From a virus: DNA of 23,806 bases. The DNA lies in the IMG/VR virus record IMGVR_UViG_3300023116_000361, positions 1 through 23,806 of that record; one strand, 5' to 3'. The position numbers and the translations under genes were made by a program. Of this stretch, positions 1 through 7,547 are shown piece by piece; positions within the stretch are counted from its first letter, which is position 1; every line of letters starts with the position of its first letter. The notes beneath the pieces are model-generated. The model was not told where the DNA came from and did not search any database. It saw nothing but the letters and a program-made list of their open reading frames with translations.

Positions 1-447
1 AACCGCCTTAACTGCTCTGGATCTCAGACTCATTTCCTTTCTGTTCTCTGCCTTACGGGTAGGGCGTGGTGATTCTGGTTTTGATGAATCAGCAGCCATT
101 GAGAACTTTTCATCAACTGCTTCAACTTCTTCTTTCTTCAGGTTTGCCTTACGATACTCAAGATCAGCACGAGTGCCACGATCCATCTTACCCTGAGACT
201 TAGGCTTTGTCTTACCACCTACATCAGGTTGCATACCAGGGTTTGCTGCCTTGACTCTGCGACCGTGAGTGTATTCAGCACCAGATTGCTTAGAGTCACC
301 AGAAACCATCTTTCCACCAGGAGAACGAGAGTCAGCATACTCTTTCTCAGACTGACCATGCTTACCCTTGTAGAGTTCTTCAACTTTCTGAGGAGCATGA
401 ACTTGCTCAAATGCTTCCATCAAACCTCTAAGATTATTCAGATCCAT
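1..447 (-). CDS. Probable late, virion-associated protein (3' part outside window)
   Basis: An open frame starts at the ATG at 445-447 (MDLNNLRGLMEAFEQVH...) and runs without a stop to base 1, giving 149 residues of an incomplete protein. The product is hydrophilic and rich in Lys, Glu, Ser and Gly, with no visible enzyme motif. A KKEEVEAVDE stretch lies near residues 104-113. From memory, similar low-complexity KKEE segments occur in cyanophage structural or scaffold-type proteins, which is weak evidence. The gene sits just downstream of a terminator and of a perfect T4-type late promoter (TATAAATA, 475-482), so late expression is likely and a virion or assembly role is inferred. The Shine-Dalgarno is weak. 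Function is not recognised. Confidence 0.75.
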   Translation of the reverse strand, partial: MDLNNLRGLMEAFEQVHAPQKVEELYKGKHGQSEKEYADSRSPGGKMVSGDSKQSGAEYTHGRRVKAANPGMQPDVGGKTKPKSQGKMDRGTRADLEYRKANLKKEEVEAVDEKFSMAADSSKPESPRPTRKAENRKEMSLRSRAVKAV

Positions 448-474
448 TTTGGAAAATTTCTATTCTTCTATGGA

Positions 475-482
475 TATTTATA
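475..482 (-). promoter_or_regulatory. T4-type late promoter, TATAAATA
   Basis: The minus strand reads TATAAATA here, the T4 late promoter consensus, which also fits the NATAAATA motif I recall for cyanophages. It is followed after about 28 bases by the ATG of the gene ending at base 1. It touches the U-tract of the terminator at 488-504. This is the only perfect TATAAATA in an intergenic position in the window. It would be read by RNA polymerase carrying gp55, which is encoded at 21747-22277. Confidence 0.8.
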
Positions 483-504
483 AAAAAAGACCCTTAAAGG
501 GTCT
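482..504 (-). terminator. Rho-independent terminator after the small-gene cluster
   Basis: On the minus strand AGACCC pairs with GGGTCT around a five-base loop (488-504), followed by seven T residues (482-488). The left arm overlaps the stop codon of the upstream small gene. It ends the replication-side transcript just before the late promoter. Confidence 0.85.
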
Positions 505-713
505 CAGAGTTTACCACCAACAGTTCCTTCATGTTTGATTGTGTCATCAGGCCATCCTTCTTGCAACCCTTTCAAATAAAATCTGGCTGCTCTGATGCAA
601 TCTTCTTCAGTCAAAGCAGAAACAAGGTTCTTACCTTCTTTGTCTACACCATTCCAAAGAAATCGTCCTTTCTCAACATAAAAGGCATCATCAATCAATT
701 TCTTGTTCATCAT
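504..713 (-). CDS. Small conserved-type protein of unknown function
   Basis: This frame encodes 69 residues from MMNKKLIDD; a start one codon later is equally possible. An upstream in-frame start (731) is less likely because it extends further into the previous gene. The protein has Trp and aromatic residues (FLWNGVDKEG, FYLKGLQEGWPDD) and looks like a compact soluble domain. No motif is recognised. It overlaps the end of the preceding gene by about 23 bases and its stop lies in the terminator stem, so it is the last gene of the operon. Confidence 0.7.
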   Translation of the reverse strand: MMNKKLIDDAFYVEKGRFLWNGVDKEGKNLVSALTEEDCIRAARFYLKGLQEGWPDDTIKHEGTVGGKL

Positions 714-906
714 TCTTTTTATTAAATCCAAAAGGTGCTAAAGTATTTTCTAATTTTACCTTTAGAGCAACTGTGCCAATTGCTTCCATAACTTTCAAAA
801 TGTCTTCTGGTTTAGCACCATCACCAAGTTCTTTAGCAATGTACCAATACTTAGGCCAAAATTCTTCACCTGCCTTTTGATAATCTTCAAGCGTCAGTAG
901 TTTCAT
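691..906 (-). CDS. Small protein of unknown function (71 residues)
   Basis: The frame encodes 71 residues (MKLLTLEDYQKAGEEFWPKY...), likely mostly helical, with no membrane segment and no known motif. Its ATG lies 20 bases inside the end of the upstream 61-residue gene, and its end overlaps the next gene. That pattern of chained overlaps argues for translation coupling. A GAAG stretch just ahead of the start could serve as ribosome binding site. Its position after mazG is the only functional hint. Confidence 0.7.
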   Translation of the reverse strand: MKLLTLEDYQKAGEEFWPKYWYIAKELGDGAKPEDILKVMEAIGTVALKVKLENTLAPFGFNKKNDEQEID

Positions 907-1072
907 TCTTCAATTCATTCTCAATTTGTTTGTCAATTTCAGTGATCACTTCACGAATCTGATTAATGCGCTGTGGCACACAAGTGGGATTGTAAGTGAA
1001 TTCATTCTGAGATTCAAATAGTGCTTGACGTACTGCAGCGGCAGAACGAACATCCATTTCAACGCTGATCAT
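887..1072 (-). CDS. Small protein of unknown function (61 residues)
   Basis: The frame encodes 61 residues starting MISVEMDVRSAAAVRQAL. A GAGAAAGAAG stretch directly upstream is a reasonable Shine-Dalgarno. A later Met (MDVRS) is a possible alternative start. The C-terminal half (RINQIREVITEIDKQIENELKN) looks like a helix with coiled-coil character, so oligomerisation is possible. It overlaps the neighbours on both sides by 14 and 20 bases. No family recognised. Confidence 0.7.
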   Translation of the reverse strand: MISVEMDVRSAAAVRQALFESQNEFTYNPTCVPQRINQIREVITEIDKQIENELKNETTDA

Positions 1073-1181
1073 CTTCTTTCTCGTTAAGTTTATTTTGTCT
1101 AATAGTTTCGTGCAGTCGTTCTACTGCTTTACGAACCTCATCGGTTTCTTCCCATTCAAAGATGTCACCTGAACTAGTCAT
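1059..1181 (-). CDS. Very small acidic protein, 40 residues
   Basis: An ATG at 1179-1181 opens a 40-codon frame (MTSSGDIFEWEETDEVRKAV...) ending in TGA at 1059-1061. An AGAGAGAA purine stretch lies just upstream of the start. It fills the otherwise empty gap between mazG and the 61-residue gene and overlaps the latter by 14 bases. The peptide is charged and probably helical. I do not recognise it. The call rests on position, start signal and codon quality only. Confidence 0.55.
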   Translation of the reverse strand: MTSSGDIFEWEETDEVRKAVERLHETIRQNKLNEKEDDQR

Positions 1182-1195
1182 AAATTCTCTCTTAG

Positions 1196-1609
1196 TCACA
1201 GATCTCCCTCCACACGATTTTCAGAACGATATACATCAAAGGATCCTTCAGGATAGCGAGCACTCAGTTTCTCATAATTCATTTCAAGAATCTCTTCAAA
1301 CGAAGTATCAAGTGCCATACATGCTTGAGCAAGATACCACATGATATCACCAAGTTCACGCTTCAGGTGGAAAGCATTTTCATCATTCCAGGGTTTGCCT
1401 TGAAGAAAAACTTTCTTTACAACTTCAGTAAACTCACCTGCTTCTGCGCTGATGCCAAATGCTGCTGTCATCAAACGAGGGACATCTGCATCTGCTTCAA
1501 CATCAAGTTCAGTCAGACGAGTCAAAAGTTTTGCAAGATCAGAACTTGCAGGACTAGTCGTTTGGCGAACAAACTCAACATATTTTTTAGTGTCAATTTG
1601 TTTTGTCAT
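1196..1609 (-). CDS. mazG: MazG-type nucleotide pyrophosphohydrolase
   Basis: A 137-residue protein of the all-alpha NTP pyrophosphatase (MazG) family, which hydrolyses nucleoside triphosphates, or possibly alarmones, to monophosphate and pyrophosphate. The metal-binding pattern is visible: E56 and E59 in SAEAGEF, then E85 and D88 in ELGDIMWYLAQ. The length fits single-domain cyanophage MazG. The ATG at 1607-1609 follows the gp41 stop by one base. A longer frame to 1750 runs back inside gp41 and is rejected as the start. A strong-looking promoter lies about 50 bases upstream (1659-1687) inside the end of gene 41, so this gene and the small genes after it may also be transcribed separately. 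The substrate is not deducible from the sequence. Confidence 0.88.
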   Translation of the reverse strand: MTKQIDTKKYVEFVRQTTSPASSDLAKLLTRLTELDVEADADVPRLMTAAFGISAEAGEFTEVVKKVFLQGKPWNDENAFHLKRELGDIMWYLAQACMALDTSFEEILEMNYEKLSARYPEGSFDVYRSENRVEGDL

Positions 1610-1610
1610 A

Positions 1611-2987
1611 CTAGAATTTAAATCCGTCAAATGATTTTTTGGGTTTGTTTTCTTCATAAGTATACTCTTCCTCTCTACCCTTGTCAAGGATTTCGTTCTG
1701 TGCAGACTGTTCACAATCATAGAGACGCATCTTAGCACGATCAATACCAACTACAAATCGTTTATGAACTGTTGGATCATTGTATCGATTCTTCAATTGC
1801 TTTACCATAATTTGTCCCAGTTCTTCAAGCTCATCTGTAGAAATAAGGGCAAACATAAGATCAGCAGTAGCAGGGAGACCAAAGGATTCACTAGTATCAG
1901 TAAGTTCAACGTCACTGCTACCATAACCAGAGCGAGTGGTCTGCGTGGCAGAAACGATAGGGACGTTTGCCTCAACAGCCAACCCTCGAAGTTCCTCAGC
2001 AATCGCTTTGATATAGCTATATGAATTGACAGTGCTATTCCCGCGATACCGCGAGGAAGCACATATATTAAGGTAATCAATGAAAATAATATCAGGACGG
2101 AATGACTTCTTAAGTGCAAGTTCATTAAGAAGTGATTTAAAGTGTCCACTATGGGCAGATGCTGTAGGGTACTCCTTAATAATTAGGGTTCCTTGAGTTT
2201 TCTTAGAAAGGTTAGTTACCTTACTTTCAAACATCACTTTAGGAAGTTGACTAATCTCTTGAATGGGGACATTGAGAAGGTTAGCGTCAATTCGTTCTGC
2301 AATTTTTTCCTCAGCCATTTCAAGCGTGATATAAAGTACATTCTTCCCACATAATAAGGCGGAAGATGCGACATGGCACATAAAGAGACTTTTACCGACA
2401 CCAGTGCCAGCAAGAGCAATATTAAGAGTCTTATTTGGAAGACCACCCTTCGTAATTTTATTAAAATACTCAAGATCAAATTCGATCTTGTCTTCTTTCT
2501 TGTGATAGGATTCATAACGCTGTTCATAATCAATCAAATAGTCATGTCCAACGTGAGTATCAAAAGATACTGCGAGAGCATCAGATAGAATGCTTGGAAT
2601 AGCATCTCTATCTTTTTTATCATCCTTACCATCTGCCAAAGCAATTGATTCCATCAATGCCAGATAGATGGCACGATCTCTGCACCATTTTTCTGTTGTA
2701 TCAACTAACCATCCAAAGTCAGTCGGAACATCTTCAAGATAACTAATCAGTTTAGTTATCTCTTGAAAGGTAGAATCTGTTATATCAGATCTCTTCTCCA
2801 CCTCAATACAAATAACTTCTTTTGTAGTTGGTTGATTGTACTCAGTGACAAAATTAAGAATCTCTTCAAACACAATCTTCTGATTGATGTCTTCAAAATA
2901 TTCTGCCTTAATAAAAGGCACAACTTTACGAAGATACTCTTCATTGTAAAGAAGATTTCTGAGGATTAGGACTTCAACTTTATCCAT
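1611..2987 (-). CDS. gp41: Replicative DNA helicase/primase-loading helicase (gp41, DnaB family)
   Basis: A 458-residue hexameric 5'-3' replicative helicase that unwinds the fork ahead of gp43. The RecA-like motor is clear: Walker A GTGVGKS at residues 194-200, and IIFIDYLN with Asp304 as Walker B. The N-terminal domain before about residue 150 resembles the DnaB N-domain region in length. The start is set at MDKVEVLILR (ATG at 2985-2987), since a longer frame to 3005 adds eight poor residues over the upstream gene. It overlaps the oxygenase stop by eight bases. The gp61 primase is not in the window. The length is close to T4 gp41. Confidence 0.95.
   Translation of the reverse strand: MDKVEVLILRNLLYNEEYLRKVVPFIKAEYFEDINQKIVFEEILNFVTEYNQPTTKEVICIEVEKRSDITDSTFQEITKLISYLEDVPTDFGWLVDTTEKWCRDRAIYLALMESIALADGKDDKKDRDAIPSILSDALAVSFDTHVGHDYLIDYEQRYESYHKKEDKIEFDLEYFNKITKGGLPNKTLNIALAGTGVGKSLFMCHVASSALLCGKNVLYITLEMAEEKIAERIDANLLNVPIQEISQLPKVMFESKVTNLSKKTQGTLIIKEYPTASAHSGHFKSLLNELALKKSFRPDIIFIDYLNICASSRYRGNSTVNSYSYIKAIAEELRGLAVEANVPIVSATQTTRSGYGSSDVELTDTSESFGLPATADLMFALISTDELEELGQIMVKQLKNRYNDPTVHKRFVVGIDRAKMRLYDCEQSAQNEILDKGREEEYTYEENKPKKSFDGFKF
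1659..1687 (-). promoter_or_regulatory. Sigma70-type promoter inside the end of gene 41, facing mazG
   Basis: On the minus strand TTGACA (1682-1687, perfect -35) is followed after exactly 17 bases by TATACT (1659-1664, five of six). The predicted transcript start near 1652 lies about 40 bases before the mazG ATG. The site is within gp41 coding sequence, so chance is possible, but spacing and both hexamers are close to ideal. Confidence 0.6.
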
Positions 2988-3522
2988 GAGGTATATCAAA
3001 TACAAATGTTATTCTTGTCTCATCACCGATGTTAACGGTTCCATGAGGTAATTTATTGTTGAACCATAAGAGAGTTCCTGGTTCTACAATGATACTTTCA
3101 TTGCCACAAAAGTACTGATACCTACCAATGATAGAAAGATGATATCTATCTCTGGTTAGGTAGTAAGTTCCTTCGTCAATATGTGCTCCTACAATTTCAT
3201 CTACAGGAAGTGAAAGAAAACCGCACCTATGAATCTCTGCGTTCTTAAAATGCTTGCGTATGATCTTTCGAATCTCACTGTGATGAGAATATGCTGGAGT
3301 TTTAACATTGATCTCAGAATCCCCAACAAAGTCTTCTTTGTTACGAACCCCACCCATTATAAGTTGAAGGGCACTTACTGGCAAGTCTGCAAATCCCCTA
3401 TCAACTAAGGACTGAGAATCCTTCAGATGTTTCTGATGATCCCAGTCCTGTGGATATTTCTTTAATTGTTCAATTACTTTGTTGACGTTTATTTTCGTCT
3501 TCAAAATTTTGATGTTTTCCAT
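2980..3522 (-). CDS. 2-oxoglutarate/Fe(II) oxygenase, Asp/Asn beta-hydroxylase-like
   Basis: This 180-residue protein has the iron-binding signature of cupin-fold 2OG-Fe(II) oxygenases: H114-x-D116 (GAHIDEG), a distal H160 (NKLPHGTVN), and R170 ten residues later (DETRITFVFD), the usual 2-oxoglutarate anchor. The run between them (YHLSIIGRYQYF...PGTLLWFNN) matches the aspartyl/asparaginyl hydroxylase type. The substrate is unknown; amino acid, peptide or base hydroxylation are all possible. It lies between uvsX and gene 41, overlapping a small upstream gene by 53 bases and gp41 by eight bases. A possible internal promoter is at 3356-3384. Confidence 0.8.
   Translation of the reverse strand: MENIKILKTKINVNKVIEQLKKYPQDWDHQKHLKDSQSLVDRGFADLPVSALQLIMGGVRNKEDFVGDSEINVKTPAYSHHSEIRKIIRKHFKNAEIHRCGFLSLPVDEIVGAHIDEGTYYLTRDRYHLSIIGRYQYFCGNESIIVEPGTLLWFNNKLPHGTVNIGDETRITFVFDIPHG
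3356..3384 (-). promoter_or_regulatory. Possible internal promoter upstream of gene 41
   Basis: On the minus strand TTGCCA (3379-3384, five of six) is followed after 17 bases by a perfect TATAAT (3356-3361). It lies inside the oxygenase gene, about 370 bases before gp41, so chance occurrence is a real possibility. Confidence 0.35.
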
Positions 3523-3625
3523 TGTTTAGATATTTGTCGCTCTCAGGTTCAGTGATAAGGGTCATTCCACTTTCAATGAATTCTTTTCCCTTATCAGTTT
3601 CTTTAAACCTGCGTTTACGATCCAT
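3470..3625 (-). CDS. Small basic/charged protein after uvsX, 51 residues
   Basis: An ATG at 3623-3625, inside the last codons of uvsX (11-base overlap), opens a 51-codon frame (MDRKRRFKETDKGKEFIESG...) ending with TGA at 3470-3472. It fills the 92-base gap between uvsX and the oxygenase and then overlaps the oxygenase by 53 bases. The N-terminal half reads like a small winged-helix-type start (TDKGKEFIESG), but the protein is too short to assign. The C-terminal half is polar and probably disordered. Confidence 0.55.
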   Translation of the reverse strand: MDRKRRFKETDKGKEFIESGMTLITEPESDKYLNNGKHQNFEDENKRQQSN

Positions 3626-4619
3626 AACTGAACTCCTGTTTTGCTATTTGGTCTAATTGATCCATTACTTCTGGAGTGAAATATACTTCGGGTTCTTTGA
3701 GAATTGCTTTAGCATAGACTTTTTTGCCGTCAATCTCGTATCGCCCAGCAACGTTTTTCCAGAGACCGCCAATCTCACCGAGTTCAAGAAGACCATAATA
3801 ACGATCAAGGCCACGCTCATCGTAATACAAACGTACCGTAACATCTTTGTTCTCCTTACTCAAACGCGACTTAGCAGTCTTAGCTTTGATAAGATTGCCG
3901 ACGATTTCTGTTCCGTCCTTTTCTTTCTTTTTGCTAAGATAGATGATTGTAGACGCTGCATATTTGAGGCCGCTGCCTCCTCCCATTTCTTTAGTTGGTA
4001 CGTAAGCTCCGATAACATCGTAGGTATGGTTGGTAACGATCATTGGAATGTTTGCTTGACCCAACTTGAGAGTAAGCATACGGAATGCACCTTTAACCAA
4101 TTGTGATTTGGTCATGTCACGAACTTGTTTGTCGTTGAGTGCGTCAGTGATTTCCTTCTCAGTGGAAAGCATACCCAGAGAGTCTAACACAAACATACAA
4201 GGTTTGCGTTCTTCTAATGGTTTCTTAAGGTATATATCTACTGCTTTGAGTGCTTTGCCACGAAACTCCTCAATAGTGACAACATTAACAACAACCAAAC
4301 GAGAGGTATCAATTCCACGCGATTCAATCAGAGATTTGGTAATAGCAGCCTCAGTGTCAAAATAGAGGCAGTAACCATCAGGATTGGAATCAAGGAAATT
4401 CTTAACGACAGCGAGAGAGAAGAAAGTCTTTCCAGTAGAAGACTCTCCAGCAATAGCAGTAATCTTATTCCCAGATACACCACCAAATACGCTACCTGAA
4501 ACCAGTGCGTTAAAAATGTACGAACCTGTGTCCACATAAGTTTCGGTTTCATCAATATCAGATGCTAACTTAGTAAAGTCATCACCAATCTCTTTTACAA
4601 TATCTTTAAGAAAGTCCAT
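3615..4619 (-). CDS. uvsX: RecA-like recombinase UvsX
   Basis: A 334-residue strand-exchange ATPase of the RecA/UvsX family that forms filaments on ssDNA and drives recombination-dependent replication. Walker A GESSTGKT is at residues 58-65 and Walker B CMFVLDSLG has Asp146. The GGGSGLKYAASTIIYL stretch corresponds to the DNA-binding loop/core end. The start is the ATG at 4617-4619, overlapping the stop of the upstream small gene (TGATG). The reading with one more residue uses a TTG and is unlikely. The length is a little shorter than T4 UvsX. UvsY is not in the window. It lies directly downstream of gene 43 with one 54-residue gene between. Confidence 0.96.
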   Translation of the reverse strand: MDFLKDIVKEIGDDFTKLASDIDETETYVDTGSYIFNALVSGSVFGGVSGNKITAIAGESSTGKTFFSLAVVKNFLDSNPDGYCLYFDTEAAITKSLIESRGIDTSRLVVVNVVTIEEFRGKALKAVDIYLKKPLEERKPCMFVLDSLGMLSTEKEITDALNDKQVRDMTKSQLVKGAFRMLTLKLGQANIPMIVTNHTYDVIGAYVPTKEMGGGSGLKYAASTIIYLSKKKEKDGTEIVGNLIKAKTAKSRLSKENKDVTVRLYYDERGLDRYYGLLELGEIGGLWKNVAGRYEIDGKKVYAKAILKEPEVYFTPEVMDQLDQIAKQEFSYGS

Positions 4620-4783
4620 CAAGCTACCATCCCATATTGTTCACGAAGGATTTTTTTATAAGGAAGACCCTGCTCACGCAGTTCTTGTACCAGTTTTAGT
4701 TTTTGATATAGTGCAACATCTCCACCAAGAGTCATTGCATTGATAATTTTATTCAGTTCTTCGTCGTTGATAGGAAGATCCAT
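4619..4783 (-). CDS. Small protein between gene 43 and uvsX, 54 residues
   Basis: An ATG at 4781-4783 (an alternative in-frame ATG lies immediately upstream at 4784-4786) opens a 54-residue frame (MDLPINDEELNKIINAM...) ending in TGA at 4619-4621. Start and stop overlap the neighbours exactly in TGATG fashion, strong evidence for a translated, coupled gene. The second half (QKLKLVQELREQGLPYKKILREQYG) looks like a helix-turn-helix-sized pair of helices. No family recognised. Its position suggests a link to polymerase or recombinase function, but this is inference only. Confidence 0.72.
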   Translation of the reverse strand: MDLPINDEELNKIINAMTLGGDVALYQKLKLVQELREQGLPYKKILREQYGMVA

Positions 4784-7278
4784 CATCCAAAAAATAGTTC
4801 AAGGTTTACAGTTTTCTCCACGTTCCATCCAATTGCATCCAGGATTGCTTTCAGGGGTTCAAGGAATGACTTTTCAAATTGTAAGTCATAATCAACGTAT
4901 TTGTCAATTCCAAGTTCTTTGGGGAAATCTTGGATGAAAGAAATTACGTTTTCATGGAATATATTTGGTTTCTTTAAATAACAGAATTTGATTTTCTCTC
5001 CATTCTGAATCAAAGAATATTTGTTTGTAAGTTTCTTTTGTTTAATATAATGATTGAATAAAAGTGCTCCACGAACATGAATGGGAGTTCCCTTTATATA
5101 AATGTCAGATGATGATGCATATTTTACAACATCAGATGCTGATCTTGGGAAAGAAATATCTTCAGGGGGAAGTTTCTTAAATTCTTCTCTACAGGTATCA
5201 ATAAAGTTGATCACATCATCTTCTGTCCCACTCATCATAAGTTTGAGACCATCTTTAATCATCTTGCGACAAGGTGCAGGAGTTGAAGACTTAACTGCCT
5301 CAATACCCATCATCTTCAGTTTAGGTTCAGTATATTGAACTCCTTCACTGTTCCATACGTTGAGAATATATCGCTTCTTGGCAGTCCAAATACCACGATC
5401 AGCGATGTTCTCACGCTTCATTTGCATCTTCTGTTCATACGCCGAAACGTAATCCGCAAGTTTCTGATAACTGCGTTCGATGAATGGTTCCAGTTTTTCT
5501 TGACAGATCTTGTCAAGTACTGAAACAATTGCTGCTTTATCACCAGACTTATTACCAAAGAATTTATCAACAAGAGGTCCCATATTAAGATAGATTGAGT
5601 CAGTGTCGGATGCAATGACATAATCTACGTTTTCTGTAGACAATAGTTTATTTAGATATTCGTTCATCTTATTCTCAATCCAACGGATAGAGACTTGACC
5701 AGAAAGCGTAATCGCTTCTGCATTGGCCAATTTGTAGTAACGGAAATACTGATTACCGATTGCACCATAAGCAGAGTTGAGTGAAATCTTTTTAGCCATC
5801 TGGATATTATTGCAACGTGCAATCTCTTTCTCCAGTGCCTTAGTAGGAGTCTTTTCATACTGTTGTTTTGCAGCGAGCATCTTCTTTTTAAATATAACAC
5901 GGTCGCCATACATTTTCTCCATCAGTTCTGGCAAGAACCCACGAATATCTTTGCGATACATTGCGCCATTGGCACATACTGCATTGTCTTTATACAATTC
6001 AAAGTTTATCTCTTCATTCAGTATCCTATTAACAGTTGCTGTTGGATGCTTTTCCTCAAGAAGAGTTTCTGGAGAAATATTATACTGCATGATCAAGTGT
6101 GGGTACAGAGAGTTCAAGTCAAAACTCACAACCCAATCATACTTTCCAGGAATGGGTTCTTTCACATATGCACCGGCATACTTTTCATTCTTATCAGAAC
6201 GAACTTTGGGGGGAATGACAATATTTCTTTTCTTCAAATAGTTGTAGATAATATTGTCCCACATTCTTACTTGATAGAACACGTCAACATAATTCACCTT
6301 GGCATCATACGCCATGGTGAGGGCGAGTTCAATCAGTTTCATCTTGTCTTCTAGACGATCGACAAGTTCCACGTCAACGATGTTGTATTCAATAAACTTC
6401 TGCCACCCATGAGTATAGAAATCTTTAAAGGTATCAAACTCAGAGTGATCAAGTTTCTTCTGACCAAGTTCTACGCTGGCAATATAATCAAGACGATATG
6501 ATTCTTGCGCTTTGTAAGTGAACTTCTTATACAAATCAAGGTAGTCAAGTTGAGTGACACCACCAACATCAAAGGTTGTGTGCTTACGACCTTGAATGAA
6601 AGTTTCACCTTGAGTTACAAGACCCCAAGGAGAGAATCTCTTCATTAGTTTCTCACCAAGGACACGATCAAGTCGTTTGCAAATATAAGGAATATCATAC
6701 AACTGAATGTTCCATCCAGTAATCACATCTGGAACGTCAACCATCCAATAATTGATAAAGTGATTGAGAAGTTCATATTCACTTGGACAATAATGGTATG
6801 TTACATTCTCCTGCTTATTGTTGAATGGTTTTACTCCCCAAGTAGTGATCTTCTTGGTTGCATAATCCTGAATAGTAATCGCAAGGATTTCTTCTGAAGC
6901 AGACTCCACATCAGGGAATCCCTCTTCAGATGAAACCTCAATATCCAAAGTTACAAGTTTGATTTGTTTTGTATCAAACTTGATTTCATCTTCTGGATAC
7001 TTTTCTGAAATGTATTGATAGATGTATCGATCATTTCCATAGATCTCAAATCCATCAACTCCTTCATATTTTTTGTAAAACTCACGACAATCACGAACAG
7101 TGCCTGGTTTTACTTCTTCTACGTGTTCTCCACCTAATGTTACATATTTTGTTTCCCTTTTGCTTTTTACATAAAGCGTAGGATAAAACTCATCTCTTGT
7201 TTCAAATCTTTTTCCATTTTCAACTCCACGAACGAGGAACTGATTGCCAATCAATTGAACATTAGTGTAAAAGCGCAT
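4783..7278 (-). CDS. gp43: Family B replicative DNA polymerase with proofreading exonuclease (gp43)
   Basis: An 831-residue polymerase that copies the phage genome with gp45 and gp44/62. Exonuclease motifs: LDIEV at 111-115 (Exo I), GWNIQLYD at 188-195 (Exo II) and YNIVDVELV at 298-306 (Exo III). Polymerase motifs: SFDLNSLYPHL at 385-395 (motif A), KKISLNSAYG at 496-505 (motif B) and SDTDS at 557-561 (motif C). The final residues NLELFFG match the aromatic C-terminal clamp-binding tail known from T4 gp43. The gene is intact, with no intein or split. It is somewhat shorter than T4 gp43 (898). The start overlaps the stop of the upstream LSm-like gene (TAATG). In T4, RegA and gp43 itself repress its translation; I did not identify that operator here. 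Confidence 0.97.
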   Translation of the reverse strand: MRFYTNVQLIGNQFLVRGVENGKRFETRDEFYPTLYVKSKRETKYVTLGGEHVEEVKPGTVRDCREFYKKYEGVDGFEIYGNDRYIYQYISEKYPEDEIKFDTKQIKLVTLDIEVSSEEGFPDVESASEEILAITIQDYATKKITTWGVKPFNNKQENVTYHYCPSEYELLNHFINYWMVDVPDVITGWNIQLYDIPYICKRLDRVLGEKLMKRFSPWGLVTQGETFIQGRKHTTFDVGGVTQLDYLDLYKKFTYKAQESYRLDYIASVELGQKKLDHSEFDTFKDFYTHGWQKFIEYNIVDVELVDRLEDKMKLIELALTMAYDAKVNYVDVFYQVRMWDNIIYNYLKKRNIVIPPKVRSDKNEKYAGAYVKEPIPGKYDWVVSFDLNSLYPHLIMQYNISPETLLEEKHPTATVNRILNEEINFELYKDNAVCANGAMYRKDIRGFLPELMEKMYGDRVIFKKKMLAAKQQYEKTPTKALEKEIARCNNIQMAKKISLNSAYGAIGNQYFRYYKLANAEAITLSGQVSIRWIENKMNEYLNKLLSTENVDYVIASDTDSIYLNMGPLVDKFFGNKSGDKAAIVSVLDKICQEKLEPFIERSYQKLADYVSAYEQKMQMKRENIADRGIWTAKKRYILNVWNSEGVQYTEPKLKMMGIEAVKSSTPAPCRKMIKDGLKLMMSGTEDDVINFIDTCREEFKKLPPEDISFPRSASDVVKYASSSDIYIKGTPIHVRGALLFNHYIKQKKLTNKYSLIQNGEKIKFCYLKKPNIFHENVISFIQDFPKELGIDKYVDYDLQFEKSFLEPLKAILDAIGWNVEKTVNLELFFG

Positions 7279-7547
7279 TACTTAATCAGGTCCTGATATT
7301 TTTCAAGTAGGGTGGGCATAGGATCTGCAAGAGTTAAAATCTTGTCAGAACTCATCATAAAAGTTTCTTGTTTTGTCAACTTTAACATAAATGGCGTAAG
7401 AGTATAAGTCGCCTCTTTGTATTCAGTTACAATGCAAGGTTTGATCAATTTGCAATCTGGTTCTCCAATATCAGCACCAACCTCTTCAATCTGCGATATA
7501 AGAATCTGATTGTTCATCAGAAACATCACTTTGATTACTTTGTCCAT
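7278..7547 (-). CDS. LSm-like small protein, copy C
   Basis: An 89-residue protein that aligns by eye with two others in the window (7486-7866 and 22391-22804): an N-terminal beta hairpin segment (IKVMFLMNNQILISQIEEV), a KPCIV strand, a Y-x-L-x-PF strand, then an ILTL-to-YQDLIK C-terminal helix. The strand pattern resembles Sm/LSm-like beta-barrel proteins, but no RNA-binding residue can be asserted. The N-terminal 20 codons overlap the upstream paralogue by 62 bases in another frame. The alignment needs those residues, so the overlap seems genuine. The stop overlaps the gp43 start. Confidence 0.75.
   Translation of the reverse strand: MDKVIKVMFLMNNQILISQIEEVGADIGEPDCKLIKPCIVTEYKEATYTLTPFMLKLTKQETFMMSSDKILTLADPMPTLLEKYQDLIK

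Noticed and set aside
1610-1750. Longer MazG reading back into gene 41
   Set aside because: The extra 47 residues are a shadow of gp41 codons and do not belong to the MazG fold.
4783-7278. Split gene or intein in gp43
   Set aside because: All exonuclease and polymerase motifs are in one continuous frame with normal spacing.
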